NCBI GenBank assembly: GCA_965116355.1
Contig: OZ220679.1
Span: 2,356,001-2,420,000, forward strand
DNA: 64,000 bases
DNA from: UBA1127 sp965116355
Lineage (GTDB): Bacteria > Chloroflexota > Dehalococcoidia > Lucifugimonadales > UBA1127
Direction: 5' to 3'
Shown: positions 9,500 to 16,482 of the stretch, piece after piece
How the letters are laid out: each line of letters opens with the position of its first letter
How positions within the stretch are numbered: the stretch's first letter is position 1
Program-made: the position numbers and the translations under genes
The notes under the pieces: generated by a model
What the model was told of the DNA's origin: nothing
Databases searched by the model: none
What the model saw: the letters and a program-made list of their open reading frames with translations, nothing else

Positions 9500-10411
9500 A
9501 TGGCGACATTCGCCGACGCGAGGCAAGAGGGCGCGATGGGGCAGACCCAGTCCCGCTACCAGCGGGTCATGGGCGCCCTGCGGGAGCTGCCGTTCATCTG
9601 GGTGTTCATCCTGCTAACGGTGCTGATCATCCCCGGGCTTTTCGCGCCATTCATCGCGCCGCACGACCCGCTGGACGGCGACCTTACCAGGCGGCTGGCG
9701 CCGCCGGTGTGGGACGTGGACGGGTCGTGGGAGCACATTCTCGGCACGGACCGGCAGGGCCGCGACCAGCTCAGCCGGTTGATTTACGGATCGCGAATTG
9801 CGCTGTTCGTGTCGATGACGGCGTTGCTGATCTCGGCGACGATCGGGACGACGCTGGGCCTGGTGTCGGGATGGTACGGCGGGTGGGTGGACCACATCGT
9901 CCAGCGCATAGTCGACATAAAGGCATCCATTCCGGCAATTCTCATGGCCCTCATCTTTGTGAGCATATTCGGGCAGAGCGTGTTCGTGGCGATCGCGGTT
10001 ATTGCCATCTTCCTATGGAACCGGTATACGCGACTGATCCGCGCGGAGACGCTTTCACTGCGGAACATGGACTTCGTGGCGCGGGCGCGGGTGTCCGGTT
10101 GCTCGACAACGCGAATCATCGTCAAGCACATTCTGCCAAACGTGGCGAACACGCTGATCGTGCTTGCGACGCTGGAGGTTGGCGTCGTCATCATCCTGGA
10201 GTCGACGCTGAGCTTCCTGGGCGTGGGCATCCCGCGGCCGACGCCGGCATGGGGGGTGATGGTGTCCGACGGCCGCAACTACCTGGCGGTGGCATGGTGG
10301 GTCGCCGTCATCCCGGGAGTGGGCATCTTCCTGACGGTGCTCTCGCTCAACCTCTTCGGCGACTGGCTTCGGGACCGGCTGGACCCGAAGCTGCGGCAGG
10401 CGCAGCGATGA
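9500..10411 (+). CDS. Dipeptide/oligopeptide-type ABC permease (DppC-like)
   Basis: A 303-residue permease partner of the preceding DppB-like protein. It has an N-terminal helix (IWVFILLTVLIIPGLFAPFI) then HILGTDRQGRDQLSRLIYGSR, the conserved DppC entry motif. The coupling segment FVARARVSGCSTTRIIVKHI follows, then the closing ESTLSFLGVGIPRPTPAWG. Two nearby ATGs (9500 and 9536) could serve as start; GGGGCGGAGAGG precedes the first. It is 30 bases downstream of dppB and cotranscribed with it. Confidence 0.9.
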   Translation: MATFADARQEGAMGQTQSRYQRVMGALRELPFIWVFILLTVLIIPGLFAPFIAPHDPLDGDLTRRLAPPVWDVDGSWEHILGTDRQGRDQLSRLIYGSRIALFVSMTALLISATIGTTLGLVSGWYGGWVDHIVQRIVDIKASIPAILMALIFVSIFGQSVFVAIAVIAIFLWNRYTRLIRAETLSLRNMDFVARARVSGCSTTRIIVKHILPNVANTLIVLATLEVGVVIILESTLSFLGVGIPRPTPAWGVMVSDGRNYLAVAWWVAVIPGVGIFLTVLSLNLFGDWLRDRLDPKLRQAQR

Positions 10412-10449
10412 GCGCGCCCGGCTGGTCTGTGCGACTCGAGGAGTAGGCG

Positions 10450-10668
10450 ATGAACGTCGTCTGGTGGGCGCTCGGCGGGGCGGTGGCCGGCGCGACCTTC
10501 GTGGTGTTCGGCATTTTCATGTTCTGGGTGATGTCATACCTCGGCGGGTTCGGCATCGCAATCGGCGCGGGGATAGGGCTCGCGCTGGGGGCGTGGAAGG
10601 GGACGATCGAGCGGCGGAAGAAGCGCTCGGACCCGCCGCTGGCGTCGAGGGAGCGGCCGTTCTACTAG
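10450..10668 (+). CDS. Small membrane protein, unknown function
   Basis: A 72-residue protein with two hydrophobic segments, about residues 4-26 (ALGGAVAGATFVVFGIFMFW) and 29-48 (SYLGGFGIAIGAGIGLALGA). A basic tail follows (ERRKKRS). GAGGAG precedes the ATG by 6 bases, supporting real translation. It follows the DppC-like gene by 38 bases on the same strand and may be cotranscribed. I recognise no family; a small accessory membrane protein is the most that can be said. Confidence 0.55.
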   Translation: MNVVWWALGGAVAGATFVVFGIFMFWVMSYLGGFGIAIGAGIGLALGAWKGTIERRKKRSDPPLASRERPFY

Positions 10669-10694
10669 GGGGCGGCTACGCCGGCACGAAAGGG

Positions 10695-10925
10695 TCAGCG
10701 CGGAGGGACCAGGGCGTCGGTGCGGGCCTCGGGCGCGAGGAGGATATCCTTCAGACTGGGCCTTGCGTTGCCCTCGAGGCGGCGCCATTGCTCGATGGGA
10801 GCCAGGACAGCGGCTTCGACGCCGCGAATCGTGATGACTTGGGGGCCTTCGGTAGCGGCGGTCTCAAGAAGCTTGATGAACTTGGCTTTCGCGTCGTGAA
10901 CTGGCCATTTCTTAGTCGCGGGGAT
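10695..10925 (-). pseudogene. Phd/YefM-type antitoxin, orphan, no recognisable start codon
   Basis: The minus strand reads KKWPVHDAKAKFIKLLETA, then EGPQVITIRGVEAAVLAPIE and RPSLKDILLAPEA. This is the pattern of Phd/YefM antitoxins (DNA-binding repressor and toxin neutraliser), ending at a TGA at 10695-10697. No ATG, GTG or TTG is in frame between the previous stop and KKWPV; a GGAGG sits just before an in-frame ATC at 10923-10925. Immediately downstream the expected toxin position reads GTG-CCG-GCG-TAG, so no toxin follows. This looks like a decaying toxin-antitoxin remnant whose toxin has been deleted and whose start has been lost. Use of a rare start codon is the alternative. Confidence 0.6.
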
Positions 10926-11044
10926 ACCTCCGTTGAAGACCTTTCCAAGCAGATATCAGATTAGTGAGTAAGGGGCACTGTCGTCAACGGGCGTCAGGTT
11001 AGCAAGCAGTCTTGCTTCGCGGCCCGCGGCTTGGGGACAAACGG

Positions 11045-11072
11045 AGAGGGGGAGCCGTGCGGCTCCCCCTCT
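11045..11072. terminator. Bidirectional hairpin terminator
   Basis: A perfect 12-bp stem (AGAGGGGGAGCC / GGCTCCCCCTCT) with a GTGC loop, followed on + by TCTCTT. It sits just beyond the stop of the minus-strand binding-protein gene at 11095. Confidence 0.6.
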
Positions 11073-11094
11073 TCTCTTGCGGTGTACCTGGCTT

Positions 11095-12894
11095 CTATTG
11101 GGCTGCTCTGATGCCGGCGAAGTGGCTATATTGCGCGATCATGCTGCCGGGGAACACCCATTCTCCAACGACGTCCGGGTTGTAGATGAGAACGGTGGGA
11201 ACCCAGAGCAAGGGGATTGCCTGGTTCTGCGACACCATGATGTCGCCCACCTCACGGAATATCTTGGTGTGCTCGCTCTGGTCCATGGTCGCCCGTGCCG
11301 CCAGGTGCAACTCATTCAGCCGGGGGATGATGTAGACGCCGGGCGTCCTGCCCCACTGGCTCCCGTAGATGAAGACGTTCGTGAAGAGGTCCGACGACGT
11401 GGAACGCAGGTTCAGGTGGTTGGAGAACTCGAAGTTCCTTGCGCGCGCGCCCTGCGTTGCGCTGTCCATGCTCTCAATGTTCACCTTGATGCCCACGTCT
11501 TGCAGCATGTCAACGGTTGCGAGCACGACATCCTGACCTTCCGGCACGCCGCGGTAGCTGCTGAGCAGGATCATGCCCATCTCATAGGGGTTGTCGGGGC
11601 CATAGCCGGCCTCGGCGAGCAGCGCCCTTGCGCCCTCAGGGTCGTAGTTGAAATTGGCCTCAAAGGTGGTAGGCCACTCGGGGTTCCAGCCGTCGCTGCG
11701 GGGGTTGTAGCCCTGCACCTGCATAATGTCGGCGCCGCCGTTGAAAAGGCCCCGGTTGAGGACGTCTCGGTCAATTGCCTTGCTCAACGCCTGACGAATG
11801 CGGATATCCGCCATGGGCACGTCCGGGAAGACGTATCCCAACTCCGGCATGGTCCTGTCTTTCAGGAAGCAGCAAAGGTACTGGAACATTATCCGCTTGG
11901 CCGGTATGGTGCCCTTCACGGAGGACATCCCCTTGCCAAAGGCAGTGTCATGCAGGTCCGTGGCAAGCGGCGTAATGTGAATCTCGTCAGAAAGGAGGGC
12001 TGCCAGCCTGGTTGACTCCTCGGAAATGAAGCGCACCTCGAATTCCTCAAAGTCGGGGTTCACGCGCCAGTGCTGGTAGGGGACCCGCTTGAACCGGACG
12101 TAGCTCCCCTCGCTGCGCTCGACAAACTGGTAGGGCCCAGTTCCGGCGATGGGGGGTTCGTCAAGACTTGGGTAGTCTCCCAACTCGGTGAAGTTATCCT
12201 TGCTCATGAGCTCGAAGCCGCCGACGAATTGGGAGATGTTGCGAAAGAGGGTGACGTTGATGCGCTTGAGGTTGACCTGCGCCTCACGCTCACTCAACAC
12301 CTCCACGCCATCAACGTTGGCCTTGTACTGGGCGTTGGTGTTGTCTTCATGCAAGGCACTGTCTATGGAAAGGGCAAAGTCATTTGCCGAAAGCTCGCCC
12401 CAGCCATTGTGGAACTGCACACCCTCCCGGAACGTGTACGTGATGGACTTGTCCGAAATGGCCCAGTTCTCCGCCAGCATGGGCACATATGCGCCGGACA
12501 CCGGGTCCAGTGACGCCGTCCACTCGTACATCGGCCCGAGCTGCCAGGCGGCGGTGCCGCCGAACTTGTTGCCGGCGTTGGTCTCCTCCGTCGGCGCGGT
12601 CACGGCCATTACCAGCCGATCCACGGAGGCCATGGCAGCCGGCGGCGGCGCCATCGACCCGCCCGTTGGCGCGGATGCCGTCGGCGCGACGAGCGGGGCC
12701 AGCGTCGAGGGGCGGGTGGGCGCGTCGGGCGCGGTGGCCGGAGCAGCTTCCGCGGGTTGCTGCGGGGCTTGCGGCTGCTGAGTCGTGGTGGCCGTCGTGC
12801 CGCCTGAATCGCTGGAGCCGCCACATGCGGCAAGGAACAGGGCGGACGAGAGGACGAATGCGAGGGCCAGGACCAACCTTGTGTGGATGCCCAT
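11095..12894 (-). CDS. Family-5 ABC solute-binding lipoprotein (peptide/nickel type)
   Basis: A 599-residue extracytoplasmic lipoprotein: signal peptide with lipobox LAAC at Cys24, then a Thr/Pro/Ala-rich linker to about residue 90. The SBP_bac_5 fold follows. Diagnostic segments are PMLAENWAISDKSITYTFREG with FHNGWGELSANDFALSI, SLDEPPIAGTGPYQF, and DIRIRQALSKAIDRDVL. This class binds peptides, nickel chelates, opines or sugars. It faces away from the DppB/DppC-like permeases at 8543-10411 but is the only such binding protein nearby, so they may work together. No cognate ATPases are in the window. Confidence 0.88.
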   Translation of the reverse strand: MGIHTRLVLALAFVLSSALFLAACGGSSDSGGTTATTTQQPQAPQQPAEAAPATAPDAPTRPSTLAPLVAPTASAPTGGSMAPPPAAMASVDRLVMAVTAPTEETNAGNKFGGTAAWQLGPMYEWTASLDPVSGAYVPMLAENWAISDKSITYTFREGVQFHNGWGELSANDFALSIDSALHEDNTNAQYKANVDGVEVLSEREAQVNLKRINVTLFRNISQFVGGFELMSKDNFTELGDYPSLDEPPIAGTGPYQFVERSEGSYVRFKRVPYQHWRVNPDFEEFEVRFISEESTRLAALLSDEIHITPLATDLHDTAFGKGMSSVKGTIPAKRIMFQYLCCFLKDRTMPELGYVFPDVPMADIRIRQALSKAIDRDVLNRGLFNGGADIMQVQGYNPRSDGWNPEWPTTFEANFNYDPEGARALLAEAGYGPDNPYEMGMILLSSYRGVPEGQDVVLATVDMLQDVGIKVNIESMDSATQGARARNFEFSNHLNLRSTSSDLFTNVFIYGSQWGRTPGVYIIPRLNELHLAARATMDQSEHTKIFREVGDIMVSQNQAIPLLWVPTVLIYNPDVVGEWVFPGSMIAQYSHFAGIRAAQ

Positions 12895-12950
12895 TAGCTT
12901 ACCTCCCTTTAGAGACTCTTCCAGGACTCCCCCCTGAAGTCCTTGCTTGC

Positions 12951-14219
12951 CTAGCCGCTCGACGGGGTGAGGAGCGCGGCGGCGCCGACGTCGAACGGGA
13001 CGCCGGTGGGCAGCACGGCCGAGGCCGAGCGGACGCGGTACCAGTCGCCGTGGGACGCCTCCGCGGGCTCAACGCCCTCCTGCAGGGCGAGGGCCATGCG
13101 CATGAGGCGGCGGCGGAAGGCGATGACGGCGGCGTCGGTGGTGCCGAGGTGCTCGGCGGTGCGGTCAACAACGCGGCCCATGCTCTCTTGCACGGCGCGG
13201 TCCTGGGTGTTGATGCCGACGATGCCGGTGTAGTTAACGGTCCGCTGCATCTCACGGTCCAGCTCGTAGTCGTTGTCGATGTTGCGGATCGGGCGGTATT
13301 TCGCGTCGAGGGCCTCCTCGAGGCCGCCGTTGCGACGGTTCTCCTCGTACGGGCGGTGCGGGCTGGCGCTGAGGTTCCACGTCCAGGTGTTGTCGTCGTC
13401 GATGGGCACCCAGGCGTGGCCGCCGTAGCCCATGTTGCGCGAGTCCGTGTCGCGCACGAGGACGGGCGGGATCATGGTGTAGAAGGGCGTCAGGAACTGG
13501 GTGACGCGCCAGTACTGGTGGCCCTCCTCCGCGTTCCGGCGGGCGCCCACCATGAAGCCGTAGTCCGTGGGCTTGACGGTGAAGGACGGCGAGCGGTCAC
13601 CGGCCGCGTACTTCTGGTGGAGGGTCTTGGGCGCGTCCGGGTTCAGGTCGGCGAGGTTGCGGTGGAGGAAGGAGATGTGGCTGGAGTCTGTGCCGCCCTC
13701 CACGGCCTGGGCCCAGTTGCACTCCTCCAGGCGCTTAGTGGCGACTCGCTGGTCTTCGGGGAGCAGGGACCACTCGAAAGCGGGGGGATCGGGCTGGAGG
13801 TCCGGCGGGCCCATGTAGAGCCAGACGATGCCGCCGCGGGCGACGGCGGGGTAGGCGGTGACGCGCACCTTGTCCCTGAAGTTGCTCTCGCTCGGCTCCG
13901 AGGGCATGTCGACGCAGCGGCCATCGGCGTCGAACTTCCAGCCGTGGTAGACGCAGCGGAGGCCTCCCTCCTCATTTCGGCCGAAGAAAAGGCTCGCGCG
14001 GCGGTGGGGGCAGTAGTTGTCGAGGACGCCGACGCGGCCATCGGTGTCACGGTACGCGACGAGGTCTTCGCCGAGGAGGCGGAGGCGGACGGGCGGACAG
14101 TCGGGCTCGGGGACCTCCTCCTCGAGAAGGCCGGGAATCCAGAACCTGCGGAGGAGCTCGCCCATTGGCGTGCCGGGGCCGACCCTGGTGAGGAGCTCGT
14201 TGTCGCTCTGGCTGAGCAT
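12951..14219 (-). CDS. Rieske non-heme iron oxygenase, large subunit
   Basis: A 422-residue cytoplasmic oxygenase that should hydroxylate or demethylate an aromatic or other ring substrate using electrons from a separate reductase. The [2Fe-2S] ligands are Cys70/His72 and Cys89/His92 (CPHRR and CVYHGW). The mononuclear iron motif is EGGTDSSHISFLH (Asp-x2-His-x4-His). The ATG at 14219 has GGGAGG 6 bases upstream and its MLSQSDNELL matches the start of the divergent paralogue at 15150 residue for residue in spacing. An upstream GTG is less likely. It resembles phthalate-dioxygenase-type single-component alpha subunits. The minus promoter in repeat copy A (14283-14311) should drive it. Confidence 0.88.
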   Translation of the reverse strand: MLSQSDNELLTRVGPGTPMGELLRRFWIPGLLEEEVPEPDCPPVRLRLLGEDLVAYRDTDGRVGVLDNYCPHRRASLFFGRNEEGGLRCVYHGWKFDADGRCVDMPSEPSESNFRDKVRVTAYPAVARGGIVWLYMGPPDLQPDPPAFEWSLLPEDQRVATKRLEECNWAQAVEGGTDSSHISFLHRNLADLNPDAPKTLHQKYAAGDRSPSFTVKPTDYGFMVGARRNAEEGHQYWRVTQFLTPFYTMIPPVLVRDTDSRNMGYGGHAWVPIDDDNTWTWNLSASPHRPYEENRRNGGLEEALDAKYRPIRNIDNDYELDREMQRTVNYTGIVGINTQDRAVQESMGRVVDRTAEHLGTTDAAVIAFRRRLMRMALALQEGVEPAEASHGDWYRVRSASAVLPTGVPFDVGAAALLTPSSG

Positions 14220-14282
14220 CGCGCGCCTCCCTCGTGCCACCGTGAGTGCGCGTTACGCGCGGGCGTCCGCGCCGTTGGCCGC

Positions 14283-14311
14283 ACGATACGGCGGCGGTAG
14301 GGCTATGTCAA
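14283..14311 (-). promoter_or_regulatory. Promoter for Rieske oxygenase 12951-14219 (repeat copy A)
   Basis: On the minus strand TTGACA (14306-14311), a 17-base spacer and TATCGT (14283-14288) form a good sigma-70-type promoter about 65 bases upstream of the ATG at 14219. Confidence 0.7.
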
Positions 14312-14356
14312 TCTCCGCCCCCATAGACGCGGGCACGGCCAAAGCGGTTCCATGTG

Positions 14357-14385
14357 CTTGACATATCCCCGCCATCGGCTACATT
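14357..14385 (+). promoter_or_regulatory. Plus-strand promoter of repeat copy A, pointing antisense into hicAB
   Basis: TTGACA followed after 16 bases by TACATT, the counterpart of the promoter at 15057-15084. In this copy it fires toward the 3' end of hicA, antisense to the toxin-antitoxin genes. Confidence 0.55.
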
Positions 14386-14440
14386 GGCGGCAAATCGGAG
14401 CAGGCCGGGCGCGGAACGGCCTCGACGCCGGTGAAGGAGG

Positions 14441-14650
14441 CTACGCGCTGTCCAATTCCTCTCTGGTGATGCCAAGGTTGCGGATGATGCGAAGAAGCGT
14501 TCCCGGTTTCAGGTCACGATTGCCGTGCCGGGGTATGGGCGAGGTTGCACCAGTCTTGTCGTTCGCCCATATCTCATGGCTTCCCCGTGCTTGACGAACA
14601 AATACGCAACCCAACCTCCGCAGTTTGCGCGTCAGTTCGGCATAAGTCAA
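14441..14650 (-). CDS. hicA: HicA-type mRNA interferase toxin
   Basis: A 69-residue toxin expected to cleave mRNA on ribosomes. The sequence starts MTYAELTRKLRRLGCVFVRQ and continues GSHEIW, which contains the catalytic His of the HicA dsRBD-like fold. It ends PGTLLRIIRNLGITREEL, the standard HicA C-terminus. Its ATG overlaps the stop of hicB by 4 bases (ATGA), so the two are translationally coupled in the order hicB-hicA. The module lies between two copies of a 152-bp repeat. Confidence 0.88.
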   Translation of the reverse strand: MTYAELTRKLRRLGCVFVRQARGSHEIWANDKTGATSPIPRHGNRDLKPGTLLRIIRNLGITREELDSA

Positions 14651-14925
14651 ACGGAGACTTCCAGCACCCTCGACTGGGAAGACTGGCCGGTTTCGGCCTT
14701 CATTGGCGCGACGCCCGGGGGCAGGGCGTATCCGCGCTCAGCGTAGGTCTGGATTGTAGCGGCCACGACGCTTTCCAGAATAGCCACAGCTTCCTCAGGG
14801 GTGTCGCCCCATGCGACGCAGTTCGGAAAGGCAGGGGTCTCCGCCATGTACTTGTCGGGTTCCGTCGACATGGACGGGGGGTAGACATCGCAGAGCAAAC
14901 GGTAGCGTGTAGTTTTTGTCGCCAC
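14647..14925 (-). CDS. hicB: HicB-type antitoxin
   Basis: A 92-residue antitoxin that binds and blocks HicA. The GTG at 14925 is chosen because GGAGG lies about 6 bases upstream and it opens into ATKTTRYRLL; an upstream ATG at 14964 would add 13 residues without support. The HicB core is YMAETPAFPNCVAWGDTPEEA followed by an amphipathic helix (VAILESVVAATIQTYAERG). A C-terminal DNA-binding domain is not obvious, so autoregulation may be weak or use this core only. Transcription likely comes from the minus promoter of repeat copy B (14982-15010). Confidence 0.85.
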   Translation of the reverse strand: MATKTTRYRLLCDVYPPSMSTEPDKYMAETPAFPNCVAWGDTPEEAVAILESVVAATIQTYAERGYALPPGVAPMKAETGQSSQSRVLEVSV

Positions 14926-14981
14926 CCCCAGCCTCCTAGTGCCCTGACCGTTCCGCGCGGGCACTCGCCTTGATTTGCCGC

Positions 14982-15010
14982 ACGATACGGCGGCGGTGGG
15001 GCTATGTCAA
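14982..15010 (-). promoter_or_regulatory. Minus-strand promoter of repeat copy B, driving hicBA
   Basis: TTGACA (15005-15010 complement), a 17-base spacer and TATCGT (14982-14987 complement), identical to the copy A promoter. It lies about 57 bases upstream of the hicB GTG. Confidence 0.65.
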
Positions 15011-15056
15011 TCTCCGCCCCCATAGACGCGGGCGCGGCCAAAGCGGTTCCATGCGC

Positions 15057-15084
15057 TTGACATATCCCCGCCATCGGCTACATT
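15057..15084 (+). promoter_or_regulatory. Promoter for Rieske oxygenase 15150-16394
   Basis: TTGACA (15057-15062), 16-base spacer, TACATT (15079-15084), about 66 bases upstream of the ATG. Confidence 0.7.
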
Positions 15085-15149
15085 GGCGGCAAATCCGAGC
15101 AGGCCGGGCGCGGACCGGCCTCGACGCCAGCGGGAAACGGGAGGGCGCG

Positions 15150-16394
15150 ATGCTGTCCATTGAAGACAATGCCATGCTGACGCAGACGGGGCCGGGAACG
15201 CCAATGGGCGAGGTCTTTCGCCGCTTCTGGCTGCCCGCGATGCTTTCGAGCGAGCTGCCGGAGCCGGACTGCGAACCGGTGCGGCTGACGCTGCTGGGCG
15301 AGGAGCTCATCGTGTTCCGCGACTCGCACGGACGGGTTGGGAGCATCGACGCGTACTGCCCGCACCGGGGCGCGCCGATGTTCTTCGGGCGCAACGAGGA
15401 GGACGGGCTGCGGTGCATCTACCACGGGTGGAAGTTCGACGTGAACGGCGTCTGCGTCGACATGCCGAACTGCGCGGAGGGCGATAGCTACCGGGAGAAG
15501 ATCCAGACCGCGAGCTACCCGGCCATCGAGGGCGGCGGGCTGGTCTGGTTCTACATGGGCCCGCCGGAGAAGCGGCCGCCGGCTCCCGGCTTCGAGTGGT
15601 TCCACAACCCGTCCAATTGGACGCATGCCGCGAAGTACATCTACCACTCGAACTACATGCAGGCGCTGGAGGGCGACTTCGACCCGAGCCACGGCGCCTT
15701 CCTGCACAGCACGCTCGACAGCAACGTGAGCAACCCGGCCAACAAGTTCGCGGGGATCACCAGCAGGCCGGTGGGCACGTCGCCGGAGTTTGTGCCGCCG
15801 CGGCCCGAGGCCGTCGACTACGAGTGCGGCATCGGCAACGCGGGGCGGGCCACCGGCCCGCTCGGCAGGACATCGACGCTGGGGCGCGGGCCTAGCTGGC
15901 TGATGCCGTGCTTCGACCCCGTCGGACTGGCGTCGGCGGGGACGTACCCGATGAACATCAAGGTGCCGGCGGACGACGAGCACACGATCTACTTTCGCGT
16001 GCGGTGGAGCCCGACGGGGCCGCTGACGGAGCAGCAGGTGTGGGACCTGCGCATCGGCGGGTACATCAATCCCCCGCAGCAGCCTGGCACGTTCCTCTAC
16101 AGGGACAACATCTTCAACGACTACAACATCGACCGAATCAAGCAGAGGCAATTCAGCTTCAGCGGGCTATCGCAGACGGCGGTGCAGGACACGGCGATGC
16201 AGGAGAACCAGTGGGGCCCCATCTCCAAGCGCTGGAAGGAGCACCTGGTCAGCACGGACGCAATCATCATTCGCGTGCGGCAGCGGCTGCTGCAGACGGC
16301 GCGATCGCTGCAGGAAGGGCAGGAGCCCTCGGAGCCGTGGAAGCCGGAGGGGTACCGGCAATACCGGAGCGAAGGCTCCGGCCCGCGGGAGTAG
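15150..16394 (+). CDS. Rieske non-heme iron oxygenase, large subunit (paralogue)
   Basis: A 414-residue oxygenase paralogous to the divergent gene at 12951-14219. Both have the Rieske ligands at Cys70/His72 and Cys89/His92 (CPHRG, CIYHGW). The catalytic iron motif here is EGDFDPSHGAFLH. GGGAGGG precedes the ATG at 15150; upstream in-frame ATGs lie inside the repeat and before the promoter -10 and are not starts. The two differ mostly in the C-terminal substrate domain, suggesting related but different ring substrates. No ferredoxin or reductase gene is adjacent, so electrons must come from elsewhere in the genome. Confidence 0.88.
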   Translation: MLSIEDNAMLTQTGPGTPMGEVFRRFWLPAMLSSELPEPDCEPVRLTLLGEELIVFRDSHGRVGSIDAYCPHRGAPMFFGRNEEDGLRCIYHGWKFDVNGVCVDMPNCAEGDSYREKIQTASYPAIEGGGLVWFYMGPPEKRPPAPGFEWFHNPSNWTHAAKYIYHSNYMQALEGDFDPSHGAFLHSTLDSNVSNPANKFAGITSRPVGTSPEFVPPRPEAVDYECGIGNAGRATGPLGRTSTLGRGPSWLMPCFDPVGLASAGTYPMNIKVPADDEHTIYFRVRWSPTGPLTEQQVWDLRIGGYINPPQQPGTFLYRDNIFNDYNIDRIKQRQFSFSGLSQTAVQDTAMQENQWGPISKRWKEHLVSTDAIIIRVRQRLLQTARSLQEGQEPSEPWKPEGYRQYRSEGSGPRE

Positions 16395-16419
16395 GGTCAG
16401 ACCGGGGCACAACACAGAC

Positions 16420-16461
16420 ATGAAGCGGCGGCGAGGGCCAGTCACCCTCGCCGCCTTCATG
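16420..16461. terminator. Strong bidirectional hairpin between convergent genes
   Basis: Long GC-rich stem (ATGAA-GCGGCGGCGAGGG against CCCTCGCCGCC-TTCAT) with a short loop, placed between the convergent Rieske and secreted-protein genes. It can end transcripts from both sides. Confidence 0.7.
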
Positions 16462-16482
16462 TTCCGGCAGCTTCGACTTCGG

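Larger units (their letters stand above)
14278..14429. repeat. 152-bp direct repeat, copy A (carries a divergent promoter pair)
   Basis: This segment is repeated at 14977-15128 with 5 mismatches and no gaps (constant offset of 699). The two copies flank the hicBA module. Each copy holds a minus-strand promoter and a plus-strand promoter. Confidence 0.95.
14977..15128. repeat. 152-bp direct repeat, copy B
   Basis: Second copy of the segment at 14278-14429 (147 of 152 bases identical). It lies directly upstream of the Rieske gene at 15150 on one side and hicB on the other. Confidence 0.95.

Noticed and set aside
12489..14300. About 600-codon + frame across the binding protein and Rieske gene
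   Set aside because: Antisense to two genes with clear motifs; composition is typical of a shadow frame.
12951..16394. The two divergent Rieske genes as part of the sterol-like cluster
   Set aside because: Their iron motif is of the phthalate type and they lie 8 kb away with unrelated genes between.
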